The position numbers and the translations under genes are program-made. The notes beneath the pieces are model-generated. The model was given only the letters and a program-made list of their open reading frames with translations, was not told the DNA's origin and did not search any database. Shown here piece by piece: positions 41,617 through 50,826 of a DNA stretch of 64,000 bases. The stretch spans positions 2,046,001-2,110,000 of the forward strand of contig NZ_CP012831.1 of NCBI RefSeq assembly GCF_001307275.1, in the 5' to 3' direction. This DNA comes from Pseudomonas fluorescens. Its GTDB lineage: Bacteria; Pseudomonadota; Gammaproteobacteria; Pseudomonadales; Pseudomonadaceae. How positions within the stretch are numbered: the first letter of the stretch is position 1; every line of letters starts with the position of its first letter.

Positions 41617-42615
41617 TTACGCGAGCTGGAACCCGTGGGCGAGCGGGTCTCTGTCATCGACAAAAAGGGTGTTGTAGCCTGTCACCTGGGCCCAACCGGT
41701 GATGCTCGGGCGTATGCCGTCGAATTCGCCAACCTTTATCGCCGCCTCGACCTTGCCTTCGTAAAGCGTGCCAATCGGACTCTCGTGTCGATAGGTGTCG
41801 CCGACTTTCAGTCGCCCCTTGCCAAACAACTGCGCCATCCTGGCGGAAGTTCCGGTGCCACCAGGAGAACGATCAATGGCCTTGTCACCGTAAAACACCG
41901 CGCAACGACCATCCGCCGTGCTGTTCTGCGGTTTGTCGCACCAGATGACGTGATGCACGCCAGTGATCCGCTCATTTTCCGGGTGCAACGGATTACAGAT
42001 TCCGGCCAGCGCCGCGCGCAGTTTCACACTCAGACCGACGATATCGGCGGTGCTGTGTCCATCAAGGCCTGGCCAGCATTGCTGCGGTTCGACCACCGCG
42101 TAAAAGTTACCGCCGTAGGCGATGTCGACAGTCAGTTGCCCGACGCCAGGCACCTGCACCACAACATCCGCGCTGTGCAGGTAGCTGGCGACGTTGAACA
42201 GTTTGATCGACTCGACGTATTCACCGTCCAGGGTGTACTCGACATCGACACGGCCGGCCGGGGTTTCGATCGCCAGCTTGCCCGGTTCTTTCGGCGTCAC
42301 CAGCCCCTCTTCGATGACCACCGTCGAAAGCCCGATGGTCCCCGCGCCGCACATCGGCAAGCAGCCGCTGACTTCGATGAACAACGCGCCAAAGTCGCAA
42401 TCTTCGCGAGTCGAGGGGTAGATGATCACGCCGGACATGATGTCGTGGCCGCGAGGCTCGAACATCAGCGCGGTGCGTACCCAGTCGTGATCGCGGACGA
42501 ATATCTCCCGCCGCTCGGCCATGGAAACCGATGGCAACAACGGACCGCCACCTGCGACAACGCGAACCGGATTGCCGCAGGCGTGGGAATCGATACAGAA
42601 AAAACTGCGTCTCAT
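41617..42615 (-). CDS. Proline racemase superfamily protein with altered active site
   Basis: 332-residue member of the proline racemase / hydroxyproline epimerase / 3-hydroxyproline dehydratase family. Motifs: the first catalytic Cys is kept, C89 in LPMCGAGTIG, but the usual His two residues on is Ala91. In the second motif DRSPxGTGT, the position that is Cys in epimerases or Thr in dehydratases is Gly252 (DRSPGGTGTSAR). It therefore lacks one of the two acid/base residues and may be a lyase, a one-base epimerase, or act on another substrate. It is the last gene of an operon with a betaine-type transporter and an oxidase/deaminase/dehydrogenase set. Confidence 0.85.
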   Translation of the reverse strand: MRRSFFCIDSHACGNPVRVVAGGGPLLPSVSMAERREIFVRDHDWVRTALMFEPRGHDIMSGVIIYPSTREDCDFGALFIEVSGCLPMCGAGTIGLSTVVIEEGLVTPKEPGKLAIETPAGRVDVEYTLDGEYVESIKLFNVASYLHSADVVVQVPGVGQLTVDIAYGGNFYAVVEPQQCWPGLDGHSTADIVGLSVKLRAALAGICNPLHPENERITGVHHVIWCDKPQNSTADGRCAVFYGDKAIDRSPGGTGTSARMAQLFGKGRLKVGDTYRHESPIGTLYEGKVEAAIKVGEFDGIRPSITGWAQVTGYNTLFVDDRDPLAHGFQLA

Positions 42616-42627
42616 GGTGCCATCCTG

Positions 42628-43479
42628 TTAAACCATTTTGCTTGGCGAATGGCGCTGCAGCGCGCCGCGAGACAGGCGATCGAGCAGCAACGCGATGGCG
42701 ACGATGGCAAGACCGGCGCGCAGGCCCAGGCCCATTTCCATCCGCGACAGCCCCCTGGTGACTTCAGCCCCCAGGCCACCCGCCCCCACCAGACCGGCGA
42801 GTACCACCATGGCCAGCGACATCAGGATGCACTGGTTCAGGCCCACCAGCAGCGTCGGTGCGGCGGTCGGCAATTCGATCTTGAACAGAATGTCCTTCGG
42901 CGACGCACCGGACGCTTGCCCCAGTTCCAGCAGGTCTTTGGGCAGTTGTTTGAACGCCAGCGTGGTCAGGCGCAGCATCGGCGGAATGCCGTAGACGATG
43001 GTGGCGATGATCGCCGGAACACGCCCCAGGCTGAACAGGATCACCGCCGGAATCAGATACACCCAAGGCGGCACGGTCTGCATGATGTTGAGGATTGGCA
43101 GAAACGCATCGTCTACGCGCTTGACCCGAGCGGCCAGAACACCCAGCGGGAAGGCAATCGCCACCGAAATCAGCACCGACACGGACACCAGCGCGATGGT
43201 CTGCATCGACGCGACCCACAGGCCAGAGAACAGGCAGAACGCCAACATCAACGCCGCGAACACCGCCACACGTTTGGTGGCGAAGATGAACGCGGCAACA
43301 AAGACGATGGCGATCATCATGTAGGGATGAGGCGCCAGCAACAGGTGCTCGACCAGCCCCAGCACAGCCTCTACCACTTGGCTGATGACGACGAACAAGC
43401 CATGCAGATTGGCGTTGAGCCAGTCCACGACGGGGGCTAGAAACTCACCGGGGGAAAAACGCAGGTCGGCGATGCTCAT
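42628..43479 (-). CDS. ABC transporter permease (ProW type), second
   Basis: 283-residue permease of the glycine betaine/proline (ProU) class, with about six membrane helices and the ATPase-contact loop GASPKDILFKIELPTA (EAA-type, before GLNQ). A leading segment of about 30 residues precedes the first helix. The ATG at 43479 overlaps the stop of the other permease by 4 bases. It forms the membrane channel together with that subunit, the ATPase and the binding protein. Confidence 0.92.
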   Translation of the reverse strand: MSIADLRFSPGEFLAPVVDWLNANLHGLFVVISQVVEAVLGLVEHLLLAPHPYMMIAIVFVAAFIFATKRVAVFAALMLAFCLFSGLWVASMQTIALVSVSVLISVAIAFPLGVLAARVKRVDDAFLPILNIMQTVPPWVYLIPAVILFSLGRVPAIIATIVYGIPPMLRLTTLAFKQLPKDLLELGQASGASPKDILFKIELPTAAPTLLVGLNQCILMSLAMVVLAGLVGAGGLGAEVTRGLSRMEMGLGLRAGLAIVAIALLLDRLSRGALQRHSPSKMV

Positions 43480-44324
43480 TGGCTTTCTCCCATACGAGGC
43501 CGCGCTGCACTCTGCGCCAGGCGGTCGAGGATCATGGTCAGGATGACGATGGCGATGGCCGCGTTGATCGACTTGGCGATGTCCAACGTGCGCACCGCGC
43601 CGTAGATCGACTCACCCAGGCCGCCGGAACCGACGATCCCGGCGATCACGACCATGCCGAACGCCATCATCAGGCTCTGGTTGACGCCGGCCATGATGCT
43701 GGGCATCGCGAATGGCAGGCGGATCTTGAAGAACATCTGCATCCCGGTCACACCGCTGGCGTCACCCAGTTCGATGAACTCCTTGGGGGTCATGCGAATG
43801 CCCAGCGAAGTCAGGCGCAAGGCCGGTGGCAGCGCGACAATGAAAGTCGCCAACAACGCCGTGGCAGGGCCGTATCCCAACAGCGCAATGGCAGGCAGCA
43901 GATAAATGTAGGGCGGCATGGTCTGCACCAGGTCCAGGCACGGATCGACCACCTGGTCGAATGCAGGCGCGAGCCCCGCGACCACGCCCAACGGGATTGC
44001 AACCAACAGCGCCAGAAAGGTCGCGGTGAGGACAAGAGCCAGGGTGCTCACGGTCTCCGGCCACAGCCCGATAAAGGCGCAAAACATCAGTGCCAGCCCC
44101 GACAGAATCGCGAAACGAAGGCCGATCAAGCGCCAGCCGATCAACGCGAACAGCAGCGCAATGACGTAAAACGGCGGCAAGGCGATGCACCAGAGCACGC
44201 CTTTGTAGACCGCTGTCAGCGCGTCGTTGGCGGCGCTGAACAGGAACTCGCCGTGATCGGCCAGCCACTCCAGGCTGGAATCGATGGCCGAATCGAACTG
44301 ACTGGAAAAGTCGGGGGTGCTCAT
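43476..44324 (-). CDS. ABC transporter permease (ProW type), first
   Basis: 282-residue ProW-class permease with an N-terminal soluble part and about six helices. The ATPase-contact loop contains GDASGVTGMQMFFKIRLPFAMPSIMAGVNQSL. It resembles but is clearly distinct from the second permease at 42628, giving a heterodimeric channel. It overlaps the ATPase stop by 4 bases and the second permease by 4 bases, so all three are co-translated. Confidence 0.92.
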   Translation of the reverse strand: MSTPDFSSQFDSAIDSSLEWLADHGEFLFSAANDALTAVYKGVLWCIALPPFYVIALLFALIGWRLIGLRFAILSGLALMFCAFIGLWPETVSTLALVLTATFLALLVAIPLGVVAGLAPAFDQVVDPCLDLVQTMPPYIYLLPAIALLGYGPATALLATFIVALPPALRLTSLGIRMTPKEFIELGDASGVTGMQMFFKIRLPFAMPSIMAGVNQSLMMAFGMVVIAGIVGSGGLGESIYGAVRTLDIAKSINAAIAIVILTMILDRLAQSAARPRMGESQ

Positions 44325-45439
44325 GCCGAAGCCTCCAGCGCAGCGGTTGCTGACGAGGCTGAGAATTCATTCGCAATTCCCTGCACACCGCGCAGCAGAT
44401 CACGAGGCGTGATGATCCCTACGACCACGTCGTTATCGACCACCGCCAACGCATCGCGCTCGGATTTCACGGTCAGGCCAATCAGCTCGTTGATGTCCGC
44501 ATCGAGCCTGGTCTTGATCAGTCGCGCAATATCACAGCCGGGGTTGGCCGCCTTGAACGGCGCGACCGGGGTCATCACCGAGTGGGCCTTGACCAGATGC
44601 AGGCGCGAGATGCCCGCGACGAACTCGGCCACGTAATCATCGGCAGGCTTGAGGACGATTTCTTCGGCGGTACCCACCTGGATGATCACCCCGTCCTTCA
44701 TGATCGCGATGCGGTCGCCGATGCGGATGGCTTCGTCCAGGTCGTGGGTAATGAACACCGCAGACTTGCCGAGCTCTTTCGTCAACTGGCGGAACTCGTC
44801 CTGTAGCTGGCGGCGGATCAACGGGTCGAGGGCGCTGAACGGCTCGTCCATCAGAATCACTTCCGGGTCGGCAGTGATCGCCCGGGCCAAGCCGACACGT
44901 TGCTGCATGCCCCCGGACAACTCGCTGGGGTAACGCTGCGACCATTCGCTCAGGCCCACTTTCGCCAGCGCACGCTCAGCCACCTTGTAGCGCTCGGCCT
45001 TGCCGATGCCCTGCACTTCCAGACCGAACGCGGTGTTTTCCAGCACCGTGCGGTTGGGCAGCAGGGCCACGCTCTGGAAGACCATGCCGATGTGCCGGGC
45101 GCGTACTTCGCGCAATTGTGCCGCTGAAAGCGTAGAAAGATCCTTGCCCTTGACCAGGACCTTTCCGGAACTTGGAGTGATCAGCTTGTTGAGCAACCTG
45201 ATCAGGGTGGATTTGCCACTGCCGGACAATCCCATGATGCAAAAGATCTCTCCACGGCGGACCTGGAGACTGACGTTCGAGACCCCGACCACGCAGCTGT
45301 AATCTTGCAGAATCCGGGTCTTGGTAAGCCCCTGCTGAACGACAGCTTGCATCGCGGCAGGTGCGCTTTCCCCAAAGATTTTCCAGACATTCTGGCAATC
45401 TACCAGCACTTCGTTAGTGTCAATTTTAGCCGTTGTCAT
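44321..45439 (-). CDS. ABC transporter ATPase (ProV type) with CBS tail
   Basis: 372-residue ATPase of the quaternary-amine importer class: Walker A GLSGSGKST, signature LSGGMQQRV, Walker B VILMDEPFSAL and the H-loop FITHDLDEA. A C-terminal region (about 290-365) has the CBS pattern seen in ProV/OpuA, with VVDNDVVVGIITPRDLLRG, which senses ionic strength in relatives. The N-terminal 60 residues contain the insert typical of ProV. It energises uptake of a betaine or proline-like compound. Confidence 0.94.
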   Translation of the reverse strand: MTTAKIDTNEVLVDCQNVWKIFGESAPAAMQAVVQQGLTKTRILQDYSCVVGVSNVSLQVRRGEIFCIMGLSGSGKSTLIRLLNKLITPSSGKVLVKGKDLSTLSAAQLREVRARHIGMVFQSVALLPNRTVLENTAFGLEVQGIGKAERYKVAERALAKVGLSEWSQRYPSELSGGMQQRVGLARAITADPEVILMDEPFSALDPLIRRQLQDEFRQLTKELGKSAVFITHDLDEAIRIGDRIAIMKDGVIIQVGTAEEIVLKPADDYVAEFVAGISRLHLVKAHSVMTPVAPFKAANPGCDIARLIKTRLDADINELIGLTVKSERDALAVVDNDVVVGIITPRDLLRGVQGIANEFSASSATAALEASA

Positions 45440-45517
45440 GTCGTAACCCGTCGAGTCAGTTTTGGCTGACTTCTCTCATTGATCAAAAGGCGGCAGTGGC
45501 AAAAAAGGCGTCGCGTT

Positions 45518-46366
45518 TCACTTCTTGACGTTTTCCCAGCGCTTCAACAAATCGGCGTGACTGTCGGTCCAGCCCTTGACGGCCTCATCCATGGTCTTGC
45601 CGTCCTTGACCTCGGCGTTCATGGCGGTGATGTCGGCGATAGGCACGTAAACACTGGCCATCAGCTCACGGGCACGTGGATTGCCCTCGGCGAAACCTTT
45701 ATGGCCGATCCAGTAATAGCCTTGCAGCGGCGGGAAGATGCCTTTGGGGTCTTTCAGAAACTTCAGGTCGAATTTCTTGGTCATCCAGGACGGATCCCAC
45801 ACCGTGACCGCCACCCACTCTTTGCGGTCCACAGCAGACTTCAGCGCGGCGGTCATCGCAGCGGTACTGCCTTCGACCAGTTTCAGCTTGAGGTCATAGG
45901 CCTTGACCACGTTGTTGGCATCGCTCATCAAGCCTGACCCTGGCTCGATGCCGATGATCTTGCCGCCGAGCTTGTCTGCGTTGGCATTGAGTTGATCGAT
46001 CGAATCGATGTCGACATAGCTGGGCACCGCCAGCCCCTGGTACAGACCGAACGAGACCGGCGACAGTTTTTCGAGCCTGTTTTTATTCTTGTTCCAGTAA
46101 TCGGAGGCGGCGTAATCGGTCTGGGAGGCCAGAACCTGAACATCACCCTTGGTCAGGGCTGCATAGGCAATGCCCCACTCCGAAAACTCCACCACTTTGA
46201 CCGTGTAGCCAGAGTCCTCGAGCACCTTCTTGGTGATGCCGGTGATGGGGGTCAAGTCCTCCCAGTTCATGGTGCCCATGGTGATGGTTTTCTCTTCGGC
46301 GTGAACCGGCAGACTCATCATGCCTGCTACCGCAACCGCACAGACTGCCTTCCAGATTTTCTTCAT
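45518..46366 (-). CDS. Periplasmic substrate-binding protein (ProX/OpuAC type)
   Basis: 282-residue periplasmic protein with a signal peptide (1-23, SLPVHA). The mature domain reads ITMGTMNWEDLTPITGITKKVL, and the Trp residues in YWIGHKG, SEWGIAYAAL and VWDPSW are candidates for the aromatic cage that binds quaternary amines. It is first of the transporter genes; the order binding protein, ATPase, permease, permease differs from proVWX. Expected ligands are betaines or proline derivatives. Confidence 0.92.
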   Translation of the reverse strand: MKKIWKAVCAVAVAGMMSLPVHAEEKTITMGTMNWEDLTPITGITKKVLEDSGYTVKVVEFSEWGIAYAALTKGDVQVLASQTDYAASDYWNKNKNRLEKLSPVSFGLYQGLAVPSYVDIDSIDQLNANADKLGGKIIGIEPGSGLMSDANNVVKAYDLKLKLVEGSTAAMTAALKSAVDRKEWVAVTVWDPSWMTKKFDLKFLKDPKGIFPPLQGYYWIGHKGFAEGNPRARELMASVYVPIADITAMNAEVKDGKTMDEAVKGWTDSHADLLKRWENVKK

Positions 46367-46436
46367 GGCGTTCCCCGATCTACGTTTATAAAACTGGTTA
46401 TGGATGTTTAACGAACCTCGGTCTTGCGACTCGACC

Positions 46437-47783
46437 TCAACCTTCCCGACCGGCCCTAAGTGCCTGCCAGCGAATGACTGAACTGACGCCCAACTGAGTC
46501 AACAACTTCGGTGGCAACTTGCTCGGCCCTGGAGCCTGGCTGTAGCGCTGCAAAAACTCCGACTGCGTACCGCTTGCCAACTCGGCGGCCATGACCCCGG
46601 CCAGGGTGCTCTTCACCGTGCCCAGACCGTTCTCGCAGCATGCGGCGTAGAGGTTTTCTTCCACTTCGCCAAAGGCTGGCGCGCTGTTGCGGCTCAGGCA
46701 CAGGCGCCCTGCCCAGCTGAATTCGATGGGTGTCGATTTCAACTCCGGGAAGCGTGCGTCGAGCGAATGCCGTTGTTCTTCGGCCACCGCCGCAACACGC
46801 ATCGGCGTCACGGTGATGGTCGGGTCGTAGGTGAACTTGGTGCGAATGACGATGCGCGATTGCCCGTTCGAGGTGATCTTGCGCACCGTTGCGCCCATCG
46901 GATCGGCGGGCAGCAGCGCCCAGCGGTCGTGACCGGTCACGTTGCGTTTGAATTCGTCGTGGCTGAATCCGGCGGTCATCGAGGCGTAGGTGAAGACGTG
47001 CAGCAGCCGCCCCTTGAAATGCCCGAAGTCTTCGATGTGGCCATTGACCGCAAGGATGACTTTCGGCGCCGAGACTCGGCCCTTGTGGGATTTCGCCACC
47101 CAGCCGGCCCCGGACTTCGACAGCTCGACAATCGGCGAGCGCTCGTAGAGGCTGATCTTCTGCCCCAGCCCCTGCGCCAGGTCGCGGATGTACTGCGCCG
47201 GCTGAATCATCACCGCGCCGGGGGTATACAACCCACCGTGGTAGTAATTCGAGCCGGTGATTTCCAGCATCTGTTTGGCGTCGTACAACTCATGCCGCTC
47301 GCCGATCCTCGCCAGGGATTTCGCGTACTTGAGGTTCAGCTTCAAGCCGCGCTCGGTGGCTGCCGCGTTGATCTTCCCGGAGGGGTCGAAGGTCTGCCGC
47401 GACATGCCGTACTCAACCGCAGCCTGAGCCGCAAAGTCGATGGCAAAGCGATTCTGTGCGATCTCCTGCGCAGTGGCGGACTCACCGGCCACCGAGTATT
47501 CGCCGGAGGACAGGCTGTGGGGCACATCGATCATGAAACCGGAGTTGCGCCCCGCAGGGCCCTTGGCGATTTCATGGGCGTCGACCACCACGATGGTGTC
47601 GTCGGGACGTAGCTGGGACAGCCGACGCGCCGCCGACAGACCCGCGAATCCCGCACCGATGATCAGCCAGTCCGCCGACACGTTCCCATCAAGCATTCGC
47701 ACAGGGGCGGAACGCGTGGAGATCGCCTCCCAGCCTGAAACACCGGTGTCTACCGGCAGCCGCTTGATGGTGTGATCGCTCAT
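46437..47783 (-). CDS. FAD-dependent amine/amino acid oxidoreductase (PuuB/DadA-like)
   Basis: 448-residue flavoenzyme with GAGFAGLSAARRL (about 44-56) for FAD binding, VVVDAHEIAKGPAGRNSG as the second family block, and GRLCLSRNSAPAFGEV near the C-terminus. It is closest in pattern to gamma-glutamylputrescine oxidase (PuuB) and related glycine/D-amino acid oxidases. It would oxidise a secondary amine or D-amino acid to an imine, followed by the deaminase and aldehyde dehydrogenase encoded upstream. It starts 4 bases inside the aldehyde dehydrogenase gene. Confidence 0.9.
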   Translation of the reverse strand: MSDHTIKRLPVDTGVSGWEAISTRSAPVRMLDGNVSADWLIIGAGFAGLSAARRLSQLRPDDTIVVVDAHEIAKGPAGRNSGFMIDVPHSLSSGEYSVAGESATAQEIAQNRFAIDFAAQAAVEYGMSRQTFDPSGKINAAATERGLKLNLKYAKSLARIGERHELYDAKQMLEITGSNYYHGGLYTPGAVMIQPAQYIRDLAQGLGQKISLYERSPIVELSKSGAGWVAKSHKGRVSAPKVILAVNGHIEDFGHFKGRLLHVFTYASMTAGFSHDEFKRNVTGHDRWALLPADPMGATVRKITSNGQSRIVIRTKFTYDPTITVTPMRVAAVAEEQRHSLDARFPELKSTPIEFSWAGRLCLSRNSAPAFGEVEENLYAACCENGLGTVKSTLAGVMAAELASGTQSEFLQRYSQAPGPSKLPPKLLTQLGVSSVIRWQALRAGREG

Positions 47784-49297
47784 TTTACGGTCTCGTCAAC
47801 CGACCGATCAGACACATCGATCCAGATGGTTTTGATTTCGGTGTACTGGTCGTGGGCGAACACTGACTTGTCGCGACCACCGAAACCGGACTCCTTGTAA
47901 CCGCCGAACGGCGTCGATGCATCGCCCTCGCCGAAGCAGTTGACAGTGACGATCCCGGCACGGATTTCGCGAGCCAGCTTGATCGCCCGGCGCAGGTTGC
48001 CGGTGTACACCGAAGCGGCCAACCCGTAGTGGGTGTCGTTTGCCAGGGCAATGGCTTCGCAGATCGAGTTGAAGGTCGTGACCGACAGCACCGGGCCGAA
48101 AATCTCTTCCTGGAACAGGCGGCTGTCGCGATCCACACCGTCGATTACGGTGGGCTGAATAAAGGCACCGTCATGAGTATCGCCGCCATACACGGCTTCC
48201 AGATTGCTCGCGCTGGCGTAATCCAGGTAGGACTTCACTTTCTCGAAATGGTCGCTGCTGACCAGTGCGCCCACGCGATTCTGCGGGTCCAGCGGGTCGC
48301 CCATTTTCCACTCGCGGATATAGGCGCCCATGCGCTTGAGCAGTTCGTCTTTGACCGATGCGTGAACCAGCAGGCGCGAAGTCGCCGAGCAGTTCTCGCC
48401 CATGTTCCAGAACGCGCCGTTGACCACCTGCTCGGCGACCAGGTCGAGATCCTCGGCGTCGTCCATGACCACGGCCGGGTTCTTGCCGCCACACTCGAGC
48501 ACTACACGCTTGAGATTGGAATCGGCGGCGTAATGCAGGAAGCGCCGACCGGTTGCGGTTGAGCCGGTAAAGCTCACCATGTCGACATCTTTGTGCAGGC
48601 CGAGGGGTTCGCCCACGTCCTTGCCGGTACCCGTGACGATGTTCAGCACGCCAGCGGGCACACCCGCGTCGAAGGCCAGCTCGGCGACACGCAGTGTGGT
48701 CAAGGTGGTTTGTTCAGCGGGTTTGACGATCACCGAACAACCGGCGGCCAGCGCAGGGCCGATCTTCCAGGCGAGCATCAACAGCGGGAAGTTCCACGGC
48801 AGCACACAGCCCACAACGCCAATCGGCTCGCGCACCACCATGGTCAAGGCATCGTTGCCCACCGGCGCGGTGTGGTCGTAAAGCTTGTCGATCACCTCGG
48901 CATGCCAGCGCAGGGTGTGAATGGTGTCGGGCACGTCGACCAGTTGGCATTCACGCACCGGTTTTCCGCTGTCCAGGCTTTCCAGCACCGCCAGTTCATG
49001 ACGATTCTTTTCCAGCAGCTTGGCGAACTTCAGGAGCACGGCCTTGCGCTCGCCAGGGGGCAGCAGCCTCCAGCGGCCATCTTCGAAGGCTTCCCTGGCT
49101 TTGCTGACGGCATAGTCCACGTCTTCGGCAGCACAGGCCGAAACCTCGGTCAAAAGCTCGCCGGTAGCCGGATTGACGGTGGCAAAGGTATTGCCGGAAA
49201 TCGCAGGCTTGAAGGCGCCATTGATGAAGGCGGTGTTCGGAAACGACATCGACTTTGCGATGGCGGCATATTCGGCCGCAGTCAGAAGATCACGCAT
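47780..49297 (-). CDS. NAD(P)-dependent aldehyde dehydrogenase (PuuC-like)
   Basis: 505-residue ALDH with the Glu motif LECGGKNP and the catalytic Cys in NMGENCSATSR, VGCVLPWNFPL for the cofactor site, and the C-terminal TPFGGYKESGFGG. The sequence suggests the PuuC / gamma-glutamyl-gamma-aminobutyraldehyde dehydrogenase branch. In this operon it should oxidise a semialdehyde, for example 2-oxoglutarate semialdehyde if the pathway degrades a hydroxyproline. It overlaps the DapA-family gene by 8 bases and the oxidase gene by 4. Confidence 0.93.
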   Translation of the reverse strand: MRDLLTAAEYAAIAKSMSFPNTAFINGAFKPAISGNTFATVNPATGELLTEVSACAAEDVDYAVSKAREAFEDGRWRLLPPGERKAVLLKFAKLLEKNRHELAVLESLDSGKPVRECQLVDVPDTIHTLRWHAEVIDKLYDHTAPVGNDALTMVVREPIGVVGCVLPWNFPLLMLAWKIGPALAAGCSVIVKPAEQTTLTTLRVAELAFDAGVPAGVLNIVTGTGKDVGEPLGLHKDVDMVSFTGSTATGRRFLHYAADSNLKRVVLECGGKNPAVVMDDAEDLDLVAEQVVNGAFWNMGENCSATSRLLVHASVKDELLKRMGAYIREWKMGDPLDPQNRVGALVSSDHFEKVKSYLDYASASNLEAVYGGDTHDGAFIQPTVIDGVDRDSRLFQEEIFGPVLSVTTFNSICEAIALANDTHYGLAASVYTGNLRRAIKLAREIRAGIVTVNCFGEGDASTPFGGYKESGFGGRDKSVFAHDQYTEIKTIWIDVSDRSVDETVK

Positions 49298-50201
49298 TGT
49301 TGGCTCCCGAGGTGATGTGGGCGACGGTACGTTTCACGTTGGCGATGACGGTCTGCAGGCTGCGTTTGTCGTCCGAATTGAGCGGACGCAATGGCGCACG
49401 TACGTCACCGACTGCGAGCCCGTTCAATTCACAACCGAACTTGATGCACTGCACGAACTTGCCGCCGTCCAGCGCATTCATCAGCGGCATCATCGCGGAC
49501 ATGATCTGGCGGCCCTTATCGAAGTTCTTCTCGACGACACAGGCTTCATATAACGCAACATGCTCTTTTGGCAGAAAGTTGGAACCGGCACACACCCAAC
49601 TCCTGGCGCCCCAGGCAAAGAACTCAAGTGCCTGGTCATCCCAACCACAAGACAAGGCGATATGGGGAAATTCACGGGCCAATAAATGAACGCGGCCCAT
49701 ATCGCCGGAACTTTCTTTAATGGCTTTTACGTTTTTGGACTTGCCGACCCGAGCGAGGTATTCCTCGTTCATTTGCACACACATGCGACCCGGATAGTTG
49801 TACAACATGATCGGCATATTGGCCGCGCGGTCGATGGTCAGCGCGTGGATGGCGTTTTCCTGATCGGTCGGCAGCGCGTAGGGCGGTGTGGTCACCAGGA
49901 TCGCGTCGGCCTTGATCCGCTTGGCATCCTCGGCAAACAACACCGCGTCTTCGGTGCGAATGGCGCCGGTGCCGATGATCAACTGTACGCGACTGCCGAT
50001 GACTTCCCTGGCATGTGCGGCGAGCTTGAGGCGCTCCTCGGCAGTCTGCGCATAATATTCGCCGGTGGAACCGCCAATGATGATCCCGTGCACTTTCGCT
50101 TCGATCAGAGATTCGAGAACCTCGGAAAAGACGCGCCAGTCGATTTCACCATCAGGCGTATGCGGCGTGACCGCCGGTGTATAAATGCCTTCGAATTTCA
50201 A
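49290..50201 (-). CDS. DapA-family lyase/deaminase
   Basis: Class I aldolase of the dihydrodipicolinate synthase family, 303 residues from a TTG at 50201 that has GGAG 9 bases upstream; the frame upstream of it is not conserved-looking. Motifs: GGSTGEYYAQTAEER, the Tyr region MLYNYPGRM and the Schiff-base Lys in VKAIKESSGD. In hydroxyproline catabolism a DapA relative deaminates pyrroline-4-hydroxy-2-carboxylate to 2-oxoglutarate semialdehyde; with an oxidase and an aldehyde dehydrogenase beside it, the same role fits here. It is the first gene of the operon. Confidence 0.9.
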   Translation of the reverse strand: MKFEGIYTPAVTPHTPDGEIDWRVFSEVLESLIEAKVHGIIIGGSTGEYYAQTAEERLKLAAHAREVIGSRVQLIIGTGAIRTEDAVLFAEDAKRIKADAILVTTPPYALPTDQENAIHALTIDRAANMPIMLYNYPGRMCVQMNEEYLARVGKSKNVKAIKESSGDMGRVHLLAREFPHIALSCGWDDQALEFFAWGARSWVCAGSNFLPKEHVALYEACVVEKNFDKGRQIMSAMMPLMNALDGGKFVQCIKFGCELNGLAVGDVRAPLRPLNSDDKRSLQTVIANVKRTVAHITSGANNA

Positions 50202-50826
50202 GACGATATTCTCCGAATAGGAATGGCCGTGGCGTTTAAAAAGAAACGGCCAATTAACAACAGCAAAACGTACGCGGCCGAAGCCCTGGAACACGAAATA
50301 AAGTCCATCTGATTTCCGGGACGTGCCCCGATGTAAAAACAAATAACGCAAGTGTGAGGATGACGTTGACTCAGGATTTAATCCTGAACCTTTATCAACG
50401 CAAGAACTTCAATGTTCTTTCGCAATCGCCCAGCGAGACACATTTCCAGACCCACTCAAGTACATCGAGCAGGCAGCAGAAAAAACGCTGAAACTTTAGA
50501 ATACGTTCGGTCGAGACACGGCCTTTACCTCAGGCAGACACTGTTCGACACAGGGCAGATGAGCAATCGCTTTAATCAACATAGTCAGACCGTATCTATC
50601 CCAATTGGCAGTGACGACGGTTTCTTATTTTCAGCACGTATGGAAGGTCTCCATCGGCTTTTGCACGCCTCGAATCCTCTTGCATCGACCCGAGGATTAC
50701 TGGCGGCTTGTGTGAAGATTACGTGTCGAACGCGCTTGCCAACAAGAAACCTTTTCACTGGGCAATGCATAAAAAAATGTTATCGATTGGACGCTCAGGA
50801 TGTCGTTCGCGTCGCGGATGGCCGGT
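50202..50826. promoter_or_regulatory. 625-base region upstream of the catabolic operon
   Basis: No credible gene is seen. Two inverted repeats are present: CAGGATT-t-AATCCTG (50372-50386, perfect) and AAGAAC(N6)GTTCTT (50402-50419), both near the operon side and suitable as regulator sites. Base composition is more AT-rich than the flanking genes, especially 50520-50800, as in a long promoter region or decayed DNA. Confidence 0.5.

Noticed and set aside
41512..43440. 642-codon rightward frame opposite the racemase-family and permease genes
   Set aside because: No motif or start signal; the leftward genes are intact and overlap in operon style.
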